Source of the DNA: Erwinia persicina NBRC 102418
Lineage (GTDB): Bacteria; Pseudomonadota; Gammaproteobacteria; Enterobacterales; Enterobacteriaceae
Assembly (NCBI RefSeq): GCF_001571305.1
Contig: NZ_BCTN01000001.1
Span: 496,001-560,000 of the forward strand
Reading direction: 5' to 3'
Length of the DNA stretch: 64,000 bases
The translations under genes were made by a program, and so were the position numbers. The number at the start of each line of letters is the position of its first letter. Position 1 is the first letter of the stretch. Under the pieces are notes generated by a model. That model had not been told where the DNA came from. It saw only the letters and a list, made by a program, of their open reading frames with translations, and made no database searches. Below, piece after piece: positions 1 to 7,304 of this stretch.

Positions 1-77
1 CCGCCAGACAACAGCGTTGAAGTGAACTGGCACGTTTTCTGCAGCGTGAAGAGGACGTTCACTGTGGGGGATAATAA

Positions 78-227
78 ATGCGTCAAAAACACGCGGTCAA
101 AGAGAACCAGGCCAGGCAACGCCTGCTGCGCTTTTCACTGTTTACGCTGGGTGGGATCGGGCTGGAAGGCCGTTATCTGCAGACTAATGAAGAGACGGGC
201 GGAAAGAAGCCGGACGTGAGACTGTAA
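78..227 (+). CDS. small hypothetical protein, 49 aa
   Basis: I do not recognise this ORF. It starts at an ATG preceded by a GGGGG tract at a suitable distance and encodes 49 residues: a basic N-terminus, a short hydrophobic stretch around residues 17-28 and a charged tail. Codon third positions are fairly GC-rich, as in the neighbouring real genes. The first 77 bases may hold the 3' end of an upstream gene whose frame I cannot determine. A competing ORF in another frame (22-219) is Arg/Cys-rich and looks like a shadow. The stop is just before the convergent ompC terminator. It may be spurious. Confidence 0.3.
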   Translation: MRQKHAVKENQARQRLLRFSLFTLGGIGLEGRYLQTNEETGGKKPDVRL

Positions 228-234
228 ACTGGCC

Positions 235-269
235 AATAAAAAGGGCCGATCGCCTAAGACGATCGGCCC
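235..269 (-). terminator. rho-independent terminator of ompC
   Basis: A perfect 10-bp inverted repeat (GGGCCGATCG, 7-base loop, CGATCGGCCC) lies at 243-269. On the minus strand it is followed directly by a T-rich run (TTTTTATT). It lies about 55 bases beyond the ompC stop, as expected for its transcript end. There is no T-run on the plus side, so it probably acts mainly for ompC. Confidence 0.82.
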
Positions 270-325
270 CTGCCGCAGAACTGACCGGCTTTAGCGATCG
301 GTTCCGGGTGTTAACCCGTGCGGGA

Positions 326-1432
326 TCAGAACTGGTAAACGAGGCCTAACCCCACCACGTTGTCGGTGTTGATACCGGCGGCCTGAGTGAAGTTGTTGTC
401 GTCCAGCAGGTTGATCTGGTAATCAACATAGGTCGACATGTTCTTGTTAAAGAAGTAAGTCGCGCCCACGTCGATGTACTGTTTCAGATTCTGGGTGCCC
501 CAGTTCTGAATGTCGGTCGCGCGCGAGGTCACGTAAGCCAGAGACGGACGCAGGCCGAAGTCGAACTGGTACTGGGCCACCAGCTCCCAGTTATCGGCTT
601 TATCCGCAAAACCGTAAGCCGCACGGTTGTCAGTGCTGCCGAAGCGAGTGGCGTTATACGAACGGGTGTACATCGCGGCCAGGTAGACGTTATTGGCGTC
701 ATATTTCAGACCACCGGAGTAAGCCTCGGCTTTATCTCCGTTACCCAGTAGCGCGTTGCTGTTCTGGGTATCGGTCCGGTCGGAAGAGAACATGGCAGCA
801 CCGGCGCTCAAACCAGGAGCGAACTCATAGGTCGCAGAAAGACCATAGCCGTCGCCGTTCTGGGCAGTCGCGCTGCGGTTACCCGCCACTTCAGCATTGC
901 TGTCATTTTTACCCTGATACTGGATGGCGAAGTTAAGACCGTCCACCAGGCCAAAGAAGTTATTGTTACGGTAGGTCGCGACGCCCGTGGCACGCTGGAA
1001 CATAAAGTTATCCGCACCGTAGGTATCCCCACCGAACTCAGGCAGGACGTCGGTCCATGCGCCGATGTCATACAGCACGCCGTAGTTACGACCGTAATCG
1101 AGAGAGCCGGCATCACCGAATTTCAGACCGGCGAAACCCACGCGGGTATAGCTATCAGCGGTTCCCTGGCTTTCGGCGTTGTTCAGCGCGGCCTGATATT
1201 CCCACTGACCGTAACCGGTCAGCTGATCGGAAATCTGGGTTTCGCCTTTGAAGCCAAAGCGCACATAAGACTGGTCGCCATCTGAACCGGCGTCGTCAGA
1301 GAAGTAGTGCAGACCGTCAACTTTACCGAAAAGATCCAGCTTGTTACCGTCTTTGTTGTAGATTTCTGCTGCACCTGCTGTACCGGCAACCAGCAGTGCT
1401 GGAACCATCAGGGAAAGAACGCGAAGTTTCAT
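326..1432 (-). CDS. ompC: outer membrane general porin, OmpC type
   Basis: Trimeric 16-strand beta-barrel porin for passive diffusion of small hydrophilic solutes across the outer membrane. The 368-residue precursor has a clear signal peptide ([21 protein letters not shown], then AEIYNKDG, the classical mature start). The constriction-loop motif PEFGG is present, and the protein ends in Phe (GLGLVYQF), the outer-membrane assembly signal. The start at 1432 is preferred over an upstream in-frame TTG because the signal peptide begins there and a GAGGG ribosome site precedes it. OmpC rather than OmpF is inferred from the adjacent divergent micF gene and the OmpR-type promoter. A terminator follows the stop. 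Confidence 0.95.
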   Translation of the reverse strand: MKLRVLSLMVPALLVAGTAGAAEIYNKDGNKLDLFGKVDGLHYFSDDAGSDGDQSYVRFGFKGETQISDQLTGYGQWEYQAALNNAESQGTADSYTRVGFAGLKFGDAGSLDYGRNYGVLYDIGAWTDVLPEFGGDTYGADNFMFQRATGVATYRNNNFFGLVDGLNFAIQYQGKNDSNAEVAGNRSATAQNGDGYGLSATYEFAPGLSAGAAMFSSDRTDTQNSNALLGNGDKAEAYSGGLKYDANNVYLAAMYTRSYNATRFGSTDNRAAYGFADKADNWELVAQYQFDFGLRPSLAYVTSRATDIQNWGTQNLKQYIDVGATYFFNKNMSTYVDYQINLLDDNNFTQAAGINTDNVVGLGLVYQF

Positions 1433-1507
1433 TTTAATACCCTCTCGATTATAAGATTTATTTTGCCACTGCGTGCCGATCAATCATTTTAAGCACTTCG
1501 TGTCATC

Positions 1508-1602
1508 TTAAGGCGGGTAGGGTAAATATCTATCAAGAAAATGATACTAAACTTCCGAAAATGTTTCATTGAGATTCAAACATATCTCTAAATGTAAATA
1601 TC
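1508..1602 (-). promoter_or_regulatory. ompC promoter with OmpR-box region
   Basis: Read on the minus strand, this stretch closely follows the E. coli ompC control region: TTTACATTTAGAGATATGTTT, then ATGAAACATTTTCGGAAG, then AGTATCAT. These correspond to the tandem OmpR boxes upstream of the promoter. A -35-like TTGATA (1531-1536) and a weak -10 at CCTTAA (1508-1513) are 17 bp apart. Weak core elements are typical of OmpR-activated promoters. OmpR binding is inferred from similarity to E. coli, recalled rather than aligned. Confidence 0.68.
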
Positions 1603-1753
1603 GGGGAACTTTTCAACAGCACAAACAGATAATAAATAGCGCACCTAAAGACAAGAAATAAGATAATTCTTGTTATTCATCGCATTACAGCAATCTGTAA
1701 TATTAGGCACTGAATGATAAAAACTTCCCGTGACGAACGGCTATTATTATCCC

Positions 1754-1849
1754 GCTATCATCATTTATTGAATTATTATCTTCATTCACCCCGAATGAGC
1801 TGTACCATCTAATATTATTGTTGCCAGGCCTTGTGCCTGGCATTTTTTT
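1754..1849 (+). ncRNA. micF: MicF antisense small RNA
   Basis: Divergent from ompC, as in E. coli. The first bases, GCTATCATCATT, match the conserved 5' end of MicF, which pairs with the ompF leader around its ribosome-binding site to block translation. The middle is AU-rich and unstructured, also as expected. It ends in a strong terminator: GCCAGGC, 5-base loop, GCCTGGC at 1823-1841, then a T7 run. The length of about 96 nt compares with 93 nt in E. coli. A -10-like TATTAT is at 1742-1747, six bases before the presumed start; no good -35 is visible, consistent with activator dependence. In E. coli rcsD follows; here the adhesin locus does. Confidence 0.88.
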
Positions 1850-2013
1850 GCTTTTTTTCTGACAATTTCAGGTGCACCCGCCTGCGCGGGCCCGGCAGAA
1901 TAGACCTCTGTGAGACTGGAATATTATCCGCGTGATTGCGCCCCTTTTAACCTGCTCTGCGGGGATACGGCCCCGCAGCACGGTGCGACTTCACGCCCTC
2001 TCCGGCAAGGGGA

Positions 2014-3183
2014 TTACCGCTCGCGCATCGACTCTTTAACCTTATTCAGCGGTTTGATCAGGTAGTCCATCACGGATTTCTGACCGGTTTTGATTTCCAC
2101 GTTGGCCACCATGCCCGGCACGATGGGAAATTTGCGCCCGGCCTTATTGGTCAGCTCCGCCCTGTCGGTGCGCACGTAGACCCGGTAATAGTACTGGTCC
2201 CGTTTAACCTCATCCTGCAGGGTATCGGGGGAGACGGTTTCCACCTCTCCCCGCAGATCGCCATAAATCGACGAGTCATAAGCGGTGACTTTAACCGTGG
2301 CCGCCAGCCCCGGACGGATATAGGCAATATCACGCGGGTTAATGCGCGTTTCAATCAGCAGCTGATCCTCAAGAGGGACAATCTCCATCAGCTTGCCCCC
2401 CGGTTGCAGCACGCCGCCGACGGTCGTTACCTGGATATCCTTCACAATCCCGCGCACCGGCGAATAAATCGTGGCGCGGGTCAGCTGATCCTCTTTCCCG
2501 GTCATCACCTGAAGCTGCGCGTCCAGATCCGCATTGTTTTTGACCTGCTCTTCGCGCGCCCGCACGGCATAGTCGTTGCGCGCTTCATCAATTTTCCCCT
2601 GCAGCTCGGCCACCTGACGGCGCAGGCGGATCACTTCCACCTCCCCTGCCGCCCCTTTAGCCACCAGCGGCTGCGTCATCCGCAGCTCATCCTGTACCAG
2701 TTTCTTCGACTGCTCCAGGTTACTGACCGTCTCCTGCAGGTTACGCCGGCGGGACTGGAACAGCTGCGTTTCACGTGCCACCAGATCAGGTTCTTTCAGG
2801 GTTTCCGCACTGAATTTTAACGGCGCGCCGGTCAGTTCGGCCCGCAGTCGCTCCGCCGATGCCCGCAGCGTGCGTGCCCGTGCCGCCGCTTCACCAAAGT
2901 TTGACTGGAAGCGGGTCGGATCAAGTTTGGCCAGTATCTGACCCTTTTCCACAATATTACCTTCATGCACGTTGAGTTCATCGACGATGCCGCCGTCCAG
3001 GCTCTCTATCACCTGCGCACGGCTGAGCGGCGTGACTTTGCCCGTTCCGACGGTCACCTCATCCAGGATGGCGAAATGTGCCCAGATGCAGAACAGCACC
3101 AGCGCCGCAGTACAAACCCAGATGATGGCAGAGGTGCGCCGCTCATTCTGTTTCATGCTGCGATCCATCAGTACAAGGCTCAT
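2014..3183 (-). CDS. type I secretion membrane fusion protein, HlyD/LapC family (BapD-like)
   Basis: Periplasmic adaptor linking the inner-membrane ABC exporter to the TolC-like outer-membrane channel. The 389-residue protein has a short cytoplasmic N-terminus, one membrane helix around residues 18-38, a biotinyl-lipoyl-like half (VIESLDGGIVDELNVHEG), long coiled-coil helices around 90-240 rich in Glu/Arg/Leu, the second lipoyl half (YSPVRGIVKDIQV) and a C-terminal beta-barrel. Its ATG overlaps the ABC gene stop by four bases (ATGA), indicating translational coupling. It is last in the order adhesin, outer-membrane channel, ABC, adaptor, the layout of Salmonella bapABCD. The substrate is inferred to be the giant adhesin. 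A GC-rich hairpin at 1960-1979 follows but lacks a T-run. Confidence 0.9.
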   Translation of the reverse strand: MSLVLMDRSMKQNERRTSAIIWVCTAALVLFCIWAHFAILDEVTVGTGKVTPLSRAQVIESLDGGIVDELNVHEGNIVEKGQILAKLDPTRFQSNFGEAAARARTLRASAERLRAELTGAPLKFSAETLKEPDLVARETQLFQSRRRNLQETVSNLEQSKKLVQDELRMTQPLVAKGAAGEVEVIRLRRQVAELQGKIDEARNDYAVRAREEQVKNNADLDAQLQVMTGKEDQLTRATIYSPVRGIVKDIQVTTVGGVLQPGGKLMEIVPLEDQLLIETRINPRDIAYIRPGLAATVKVTAYDSSIYGDLRGEVETVSPDTLQDEVKRDQYYYRVYVRTDRAELTNKAGRKFPIVPGMVANVEIKTGQKSVMDYLIKPLNKVKESMRER

Positions 3184-5336
3184 GCTGCATCTCCTTTCGC
3201 ACTGGCCGCCGCCTGGGCGGTCTGGGAGGCAGCCCGTTTCAGAATGTCATCTTTCGGGCCATCAGCGATCACCCGCCCGTTATCCATAACGATAATGCGG
3301 TCGACCATTTTCAGCAGCGCCGGGCGGTGCGTGACCAGCACCAGGGTACGGCCACTCAGCCAGCCCTGCATCTGGCGGATGACGTGCTCCTCCAGCTGCT
3401 CATCCATCGACGCGGTCGGTTCATCCATCAGCACCACCTGCGGCTGGCGCAGGATCATACGGCTGAGCATCACCATCTGCCGCTGCCCGCCGGACAGACC
3501 GCGCCCGCCCTCATTAATGATGCGGTCAAGGCTGGCGGCATCCTGCTGAACCAGGCCCAGCGCCCCGCTGATACGCAGCGCATTCAGCATATCCTGCTCG
3601 CTGGCATGGGGATTCCCCAGCATCAGGTTCTGACGCAGCGTGCCAAAGAACAGACGGGAGTCCTGCGACAGCCAGCCAAGCTGACGCCGCAGATCCACCG
3701 GGTCAATGCGCCGCAGGTCGACGCCGTCGACAATCACTTTTCCCTGAGAGGCCAGCGCCTGTCCGGCCAGCAGTTTCAGCAGCGTGGATTTCCCGGCCCC
3801 GACCCGGCCCAGTATCGCGATACGCTCACCGGGTTTAATTTGCAGCTGGTTGATAGCAATAACGTTTTTGACATTTTCCTCATCGTAGCTGTACTGCACG
3901 CCACGCAGGTCATAGTGCCCGGTCAGCGTCGGGCAGTGGGCCATTTCGCCCTCTTCCGGCTGGTCGAGTGGTTTCTTCAGCAGTTCATCCAGCCCGGTCA
4001 TCGCGCTTTTGGCGTGCTGCCAGCGTGAGAAGACCATGGTCAGCTGCATCAGCGGGGCAATGGTGCGCGAAGAGAGCATACTGCTGGCCACCAGCGTCCC
4101 GGTGGTGATCTGCCCGTCAAGCACCAGATAGACCCCGAAGACCAGCATACTGGCATAGGTCAGTTGCTGAACGCTGGAGGCCCAGCCGGTCAGACGCGCG
4201 CCCCACAGGCGCTGCTTCATCCCAATCGCCGCACTCACTTCATGGGTCTGTTCCCACTGGCGCTGAAAATAGGGTTCGGCCTGCAGAGATTTGATATCTT
4301 CAATACCTTCAATGGTTTCCACCAGAATAGCGTTACGCAGCGCCCCTTCGCGCAGCCCCTCTTTCGCGAGCTTCGCCATCGGGATCTGGATCAGCAGGCC
4401 GGGGATCACGATCAGCGGGATCGCCAGCAGCGGCACGATCACCAGCGGCCCGCCAATAAACGCCATAATAAACAGGAACAGGATAACAAACGGCATATCG
4501 GCCGCTGCCCCGACGGTGGTGGAGGTCAGCAGCTCACGCACCTGATCGATTTCACGCAGCTGGGATATAAACGAACCGGTTGATTTCGGTCGCGCCTCGT
4601 TGCGGATATTCATCGCCCGCGCAAACAGCATGGAGGAGACTTTCAGGTCGATGCGTTTTCCCATCATATCCGAGACCTGGGTACGCATCAGGCGGATCAG
4701 GTATTCCACCACCGCGGCGATCAGCACGCCGCCGAACAGCACCCAAAGTGTGGCCTCTGACTGCGCCGGGATCACCCGGTCATAAATCTGCATCGAGAAC
4801 AGGATGCCCGCCAGCGCCAGCACGTTACCGACAATCGACGCCAGCGAGATTTCACCAATCTTGTGCCCCATGCCTTTAAAGTTTTGCCAGAACCAGTGTT
4901 TCTTATAGGGCTGAACAAACTCATCGATGCGCGCATCTCGACCGCGAGCAGCAACCCCGATGATGCCGACCTCCGGCTGGCTCTGCTCCAGCAGCGACGC
5001 CAGTTCGCTTTCACGCACCACATCACCGCCGTCGCTGAGCCAGTAGCGGGCATTCCCCTCCCCGTCGATGGCTTCAATCACCACCACGCTACCGCTGTCC
5101 ATAATCAGCACCACTGGCGTTACCTCCTGCCGCCAGCGTATTTTGTCACGCGGGGACATGGTGAGGTGCAGACCGAGCAGCCCTGCCAGACGCTCCAGCT
5201 GCTGCGGCGGCGTCAGATGTTCGAACCAGCGCATCTGCTGGCGCAGGGTTTTACCATCCGCCGGTTTACCGAAGCGGGCCGCCACGCGCAGCATGGCATC
5301 GATCCAGTTTTCCGTCGTTGCGGTTTTGTTCGTCAT
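3180..5336 (-). CDS. type I secretion ABC transporter with C39-like domain, LapB/BapC type
   Basis: Inner-membrane ATPase and permease that powers export of the adhesin. The 718 residues comprise an N-terminal peptidase-C39-like domain (about 1-130), a six-helix ABC membrane domain (about 150-440) and an ATPase domain (about 470-700). The ATPase has Walker A (GRVGAGKST), signature LSGGQRQ, Walker B (VVLMDEPT) and H-loop (LVTHRP). I see no catalytic Cys at the start of the C39 region. It is therefore best read as a non-cleaving C39-like domain that docks unfolded substrate, as in other exporters of RTX and LapA-type adhesins without a leader peptide. It sits 38 bp after the channel gene and overlaps the adaptor gene by four bases. 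Confidence 0.92.
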   Translation of the reverse strand: MTNKTATTENWIDAMLRVAARFGKPADGKTLRQQMRWFEHLTPPQQLERLAGLLGLHLTMSPRDKIRWRQEVTPVVLIMDSGSVVVIEAIDGEGNARYWLSDGGDVVRESELASLLEQSQPEVGIIGVAARGRDARIDEFVQPYKKHWFWQNFKGMGHKIGEISLASIVGNVLALAGILFSMQIYDRVIPAQSEATLWVLFGGVLIAAVVEYLIRLMRTQVSDMMGKRIDLKVSSMLFARAMNIRNEARPKSTGSFISQLREIDQVRELLTSTTVGAAADMPFVILFLFIMAFIGGPLVIVPLLAIPLIVIPGLLIQIPMAKLAKEGLREGALRNAILVETIEGIEDIKSLQAEPYFQRQWEQTHEVSAAIGMKQRLWGARLTGWASSVQQLTYASMLVFGVYLVLDGQITTGTLVASSMLSSRTIAPLMQLTMVFSRWQHAKSAMTGLDELLKKPLDQPEEGEMAHCPTLTGHYDLRGVQYSYDEENVKNVIAINQLQIKPGERIAILGRVGAGKSTLLKLLAGQALASQGKVIVDGVDLRRIDPVDLRRQLGWLSQDSRLFFGTLRQNLMLGNPHASEQDMLNALRISGALGLVQQDAASLDRIINEGGRGLSGGQRQMVMLSRMILRQPQVVLMDEPTASMDEQLEEHVIRQMQGWLSGRTLVLVTHRPALLKMVDRIIVMDNGRVIADGPKDDILKRAASQTAQAAASAKGDAA

Positions 5337-5374
5337 AAAAACAGCCTTATCGGGTTGTCATTCGCACAGCGTCA

Positions 5375-6724
5375 TCACAGGGAGGGCAGCGTCTGTCCGC
5401 TGTTTGCTTCCCGGTCCACGCCTAAAATATCCAGCAGATTATCCACGGCTGCGGCGTAGCGAACCGTGGCATCCCAGCCGTCGTACAGCGCCGTCAGGCG
5501 GCTGCTGTCAGCCTGAAAGACGTCCTGCTCAACACTCAGCAGGTCATTAAGGCTGCGCTTATTCAGTTTGTATTCATCGGCGTACACATCCCGCGTATGG
5601 TCGGCACTGCGTAGCTGCTCCTCCCCCGCCTCTTTACGCTGCTGCGCCCCGATCATGTCGGCATAGGCGGTGGAGGCATTCTGGTTAATTTGCAGTTTTG
5701 ACTGCTGAATGGCGGCTTCTGCGGCGGCGCGGTCGCCCTCGGCGGCCCGGGTTCTGGCATTGACCAGCCCGCCCTGATAGAGCGGTGCTTCTACCTGTAA
5801 TTGCAGTTCGTCGTCCCAGTAGGAACGGCTTTCGTTCTCATAGCGGGTGCGCCCCGCCTGCACTTTTATGGTCGGCCAGTGATTCGACTGGGCCTGGCGT
5901 ACCCGCTCCAGCGCGGCCTCCTGTCTGGCCTGCGCACTGCGAACGGCGGCGCTTTTTTCATACGCAATTTTATCCAGCGTGACCTGCTGGTTAAGCAACG
6001 CCTGCGGCAGTTCCGGCAGATTTTCGGACACCACCCCCGTCAGCACCGTCAACTGCGCCCGGGCCGACCGCGCCTGCGCACGATACTGCTCCATGCTGGC
6101 ATTCATGCCGGCGATTCGGGTCTGCGCCTGCAACACGTCAGACTGTGAGCTTAATCCGGCATCGGCCCGCAGTCTGGCCATGTCCCTGACCCGCTGTAAT
6201 GAGGCAATGTTCAGCCGGGCGGCGTCCACCAGCGCCTGATAGCGTTTTACGGACAGATAGGCCTGTAGCGTATCCTGTGCCACAACGGTCATGGTGTCAT
6301 ACAGCGCGTAGCGATAGGCATCGGACAGTTTATGCTGCTCGTCGATAGCCCCCCCGGTGCGCCCGAAGTCGTACAGCAGCTGGCTGAGGGTGATCCCGCC
6401 GGAGCCGCTGTTATTCAGGCTGCCCGCAGAGTCGGTCTGCTGAGAACGCCCGCCACTCGCCACCAGTGACACCTGTGGGTACCACGCACTTTTTGCGGCA
6501 TCCAGATCGGCTTCCCCCACGCGGATCTGGGCCGCGGCTTCAGAAATTTTGGGATTGCGGGCAAAGGCGCGCAGGATGGCATCCCGCAGCGTCAGACTGC
6601 CAATCTGTTCTTCCGTGGGTGCCGCGCGCCAGTTAAATTCGGCCACCGGCTCCTGTTTCGCCGCCTGCAAGGCGGAGGTGAACAGGCAGGTTGTAACGCA
6701 AAGTAATATCACCCTATTTTTCAT
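5375..6724 (-). CDS. TolC-family outer membrane channel, LapE/BapB type
   Basis: Outer-membrane efflux and secretion channel, third component of the type I system. The 449-residue protein has a signal peptide (MKNRVILLCVTTCLFTSALQA) and two repeated alpha-helical/beta OEP halves. Typical motifs are LSQLLYDFGRTGG in the first half and EAPLYQGGLVNARTRAAEGD in the second, with YKLNKRSLNDLLSVEQ near the end. An earlier in-frame ATG at 6748 exists. The start at 6724 is preferred because AGGTG precedes it and the signal peptide starts there. It is separated from the upstream adhesin by 580 bp but runs in the same direction. It is probably a dedicated channel for this adhesin rather than the housekeeping TolC. 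Confidence 0.9.
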   Translation of the reverse strand: MKNRVILLCVTTCLFTSALQAAKQEPVAEFNWRAAPTEEQIGSLTLRDAILRAFARNPKISEAAAQIRVGEADLDAAKSAWYPQVSLVASGGRSQQTDSAGSLNNSGSGGITLSQLLYDFGRTGGAIDEQHKLSDAYRYALYDTMTVVAQDTLQAYLSVKRYQALVDAARLNIASLQRVRDMARLRADAGLSSQSDVLQAQTRIAGMNASMEQYRAQARSARAQLTVLTGVVSENLPELPQALLNQQVTLDKIAYEKSAAVRSAQARQEAALERVRQAQSNHWPTIKVQAGRTRYENESRSYWDDELQLQVEAPLYQGGLVNARTRAAEGDRAAAEAAIQQSKLQINQNASTAYADMIGAQQRKEAGEEQLRSADHTRDVYADEYKLNKRSLNDLLSVEQDVFQADSSRLTALYDGWDATVRYAAAVDNLLDILGVDREANSGQTLPSL

Positions 6725-6791
6725 TTTGGACACCTGTGATCCTGACATTCCGGGCCAGAGCCGGAAATCATCCGACGCTTCTGCCCCACCA

Positions 6792-6992
6792 TTACGCGTT
6801 TTGTTTCAATAGATGAAGCCGGGCAAGCATGTCCCGATGCGGACTTTTTTCAGGGGCCAGGAGGTGGAGACGCGGAAATTTTCTGAAGGATAAGGCACCG
6901 TCACGCGCAGATGCGCTGCGGTAGCGCTGCCGGCAGACGCCAGCAACGATGGTGTTCAGGCCGCAATAACAGGCCAGATAACGCTGAGTCAT
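6792..6992 (-). CDS. possible small hypothetical protein, 66 aa
   Basis: An ATG preceded by AGGGG seven bases upstream opens a 66-residue frame lying between the adhesin and channel genes in the same direction. The product is basic, rich in Arg/Leu/His with three Cys near the N-terminus, and has no signal peptide or recognised domain. Its odd composition suggests it may be a chance ORF in the spacer. The good ribosome site is the only positive evidence. Confidence 0.22.
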   Translation of the reverse strand: MTQRYLACYCGLNTIVAGVCRQRYRSASARDGALSFRKFPRLHLLAPEKSPHRDMLARLHLLKQNA

Positions 6993-7198
6993 GGTGTATC
7001 CCCTTGTGCACCGGTCAATCAGTCAACGTCTGCGGGGAATAACCGCTGAGGGCTATTTTTCCACGCAAAACATTAGCCAGCGCCACAAAAATAGCGCCGA
7101 GCTTTACCCGGTGAACAACGGATCACAACGTAATCCATAACAAGGAAAAAGGATGGAAAACTGCTTTTCTTTTATTTTTTCAATCACACAACGAACAA

Positions 7199-7216
7199 CA
7201 GCGGCCGAAGCCGCTG
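7199..7216 (-). terminator. UUCG-loop hairpin after adhesin gene
   Basis: Minus-strand RNA would form a perfect 7-bp stem CAGCGGC/GCCGCTG closed by a TTCG tetraloop, an exceptionally stable hairpin. It is followed by an imperfect T-rich tract (TTGTTCGTTG). It lies about 90 bases after the adhesin stop. It may be a partial terminator or an mRNA-stabilising stem that lowers exporter expression relative to the adhesin. Confidence 0.45.
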
Positions 7217-7304
7217 CTGGATTGTCTCGTTAACAATCTATCACTTCTTCTTAACTTTAGACACCCTGAGCGGGAATGCGACCCGCCCGGGCGTTATTTT
7301 TTCT

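Larger units (their letters stand above)
6725..7304. other. 580-bp gap between adhesin and channel genes
   Basis: This gap holds a minus-strand UUCG-capped hairpin (7199-7216) close to the end of the adhesin gene, a possible 66-codon ORF (6792-6992) and otherwise no recognisable gene. Other short inverted repeats (for example around 7275-7293) lack T-runs. It could contain a separate promoter for the exporter genes, but I cannot point to a convincing -35/-10 pair. Confidence 0.5.

Noticed and set aside
22..219. 65-codon plus-strand ORF at the left edge
   Set aside because: GTG start without a ribosome site and an Arg/Cys/Lys-rich product. The overlapping ATG frame at 78-227 has a better ribosome site and composition.
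1433..1483. N-terminal extension of the ompC frame to a TTG at 1483
   Set aside because: The signal peptide and GAGGG site place the start at 1432. The extension lies in the leader RNA.
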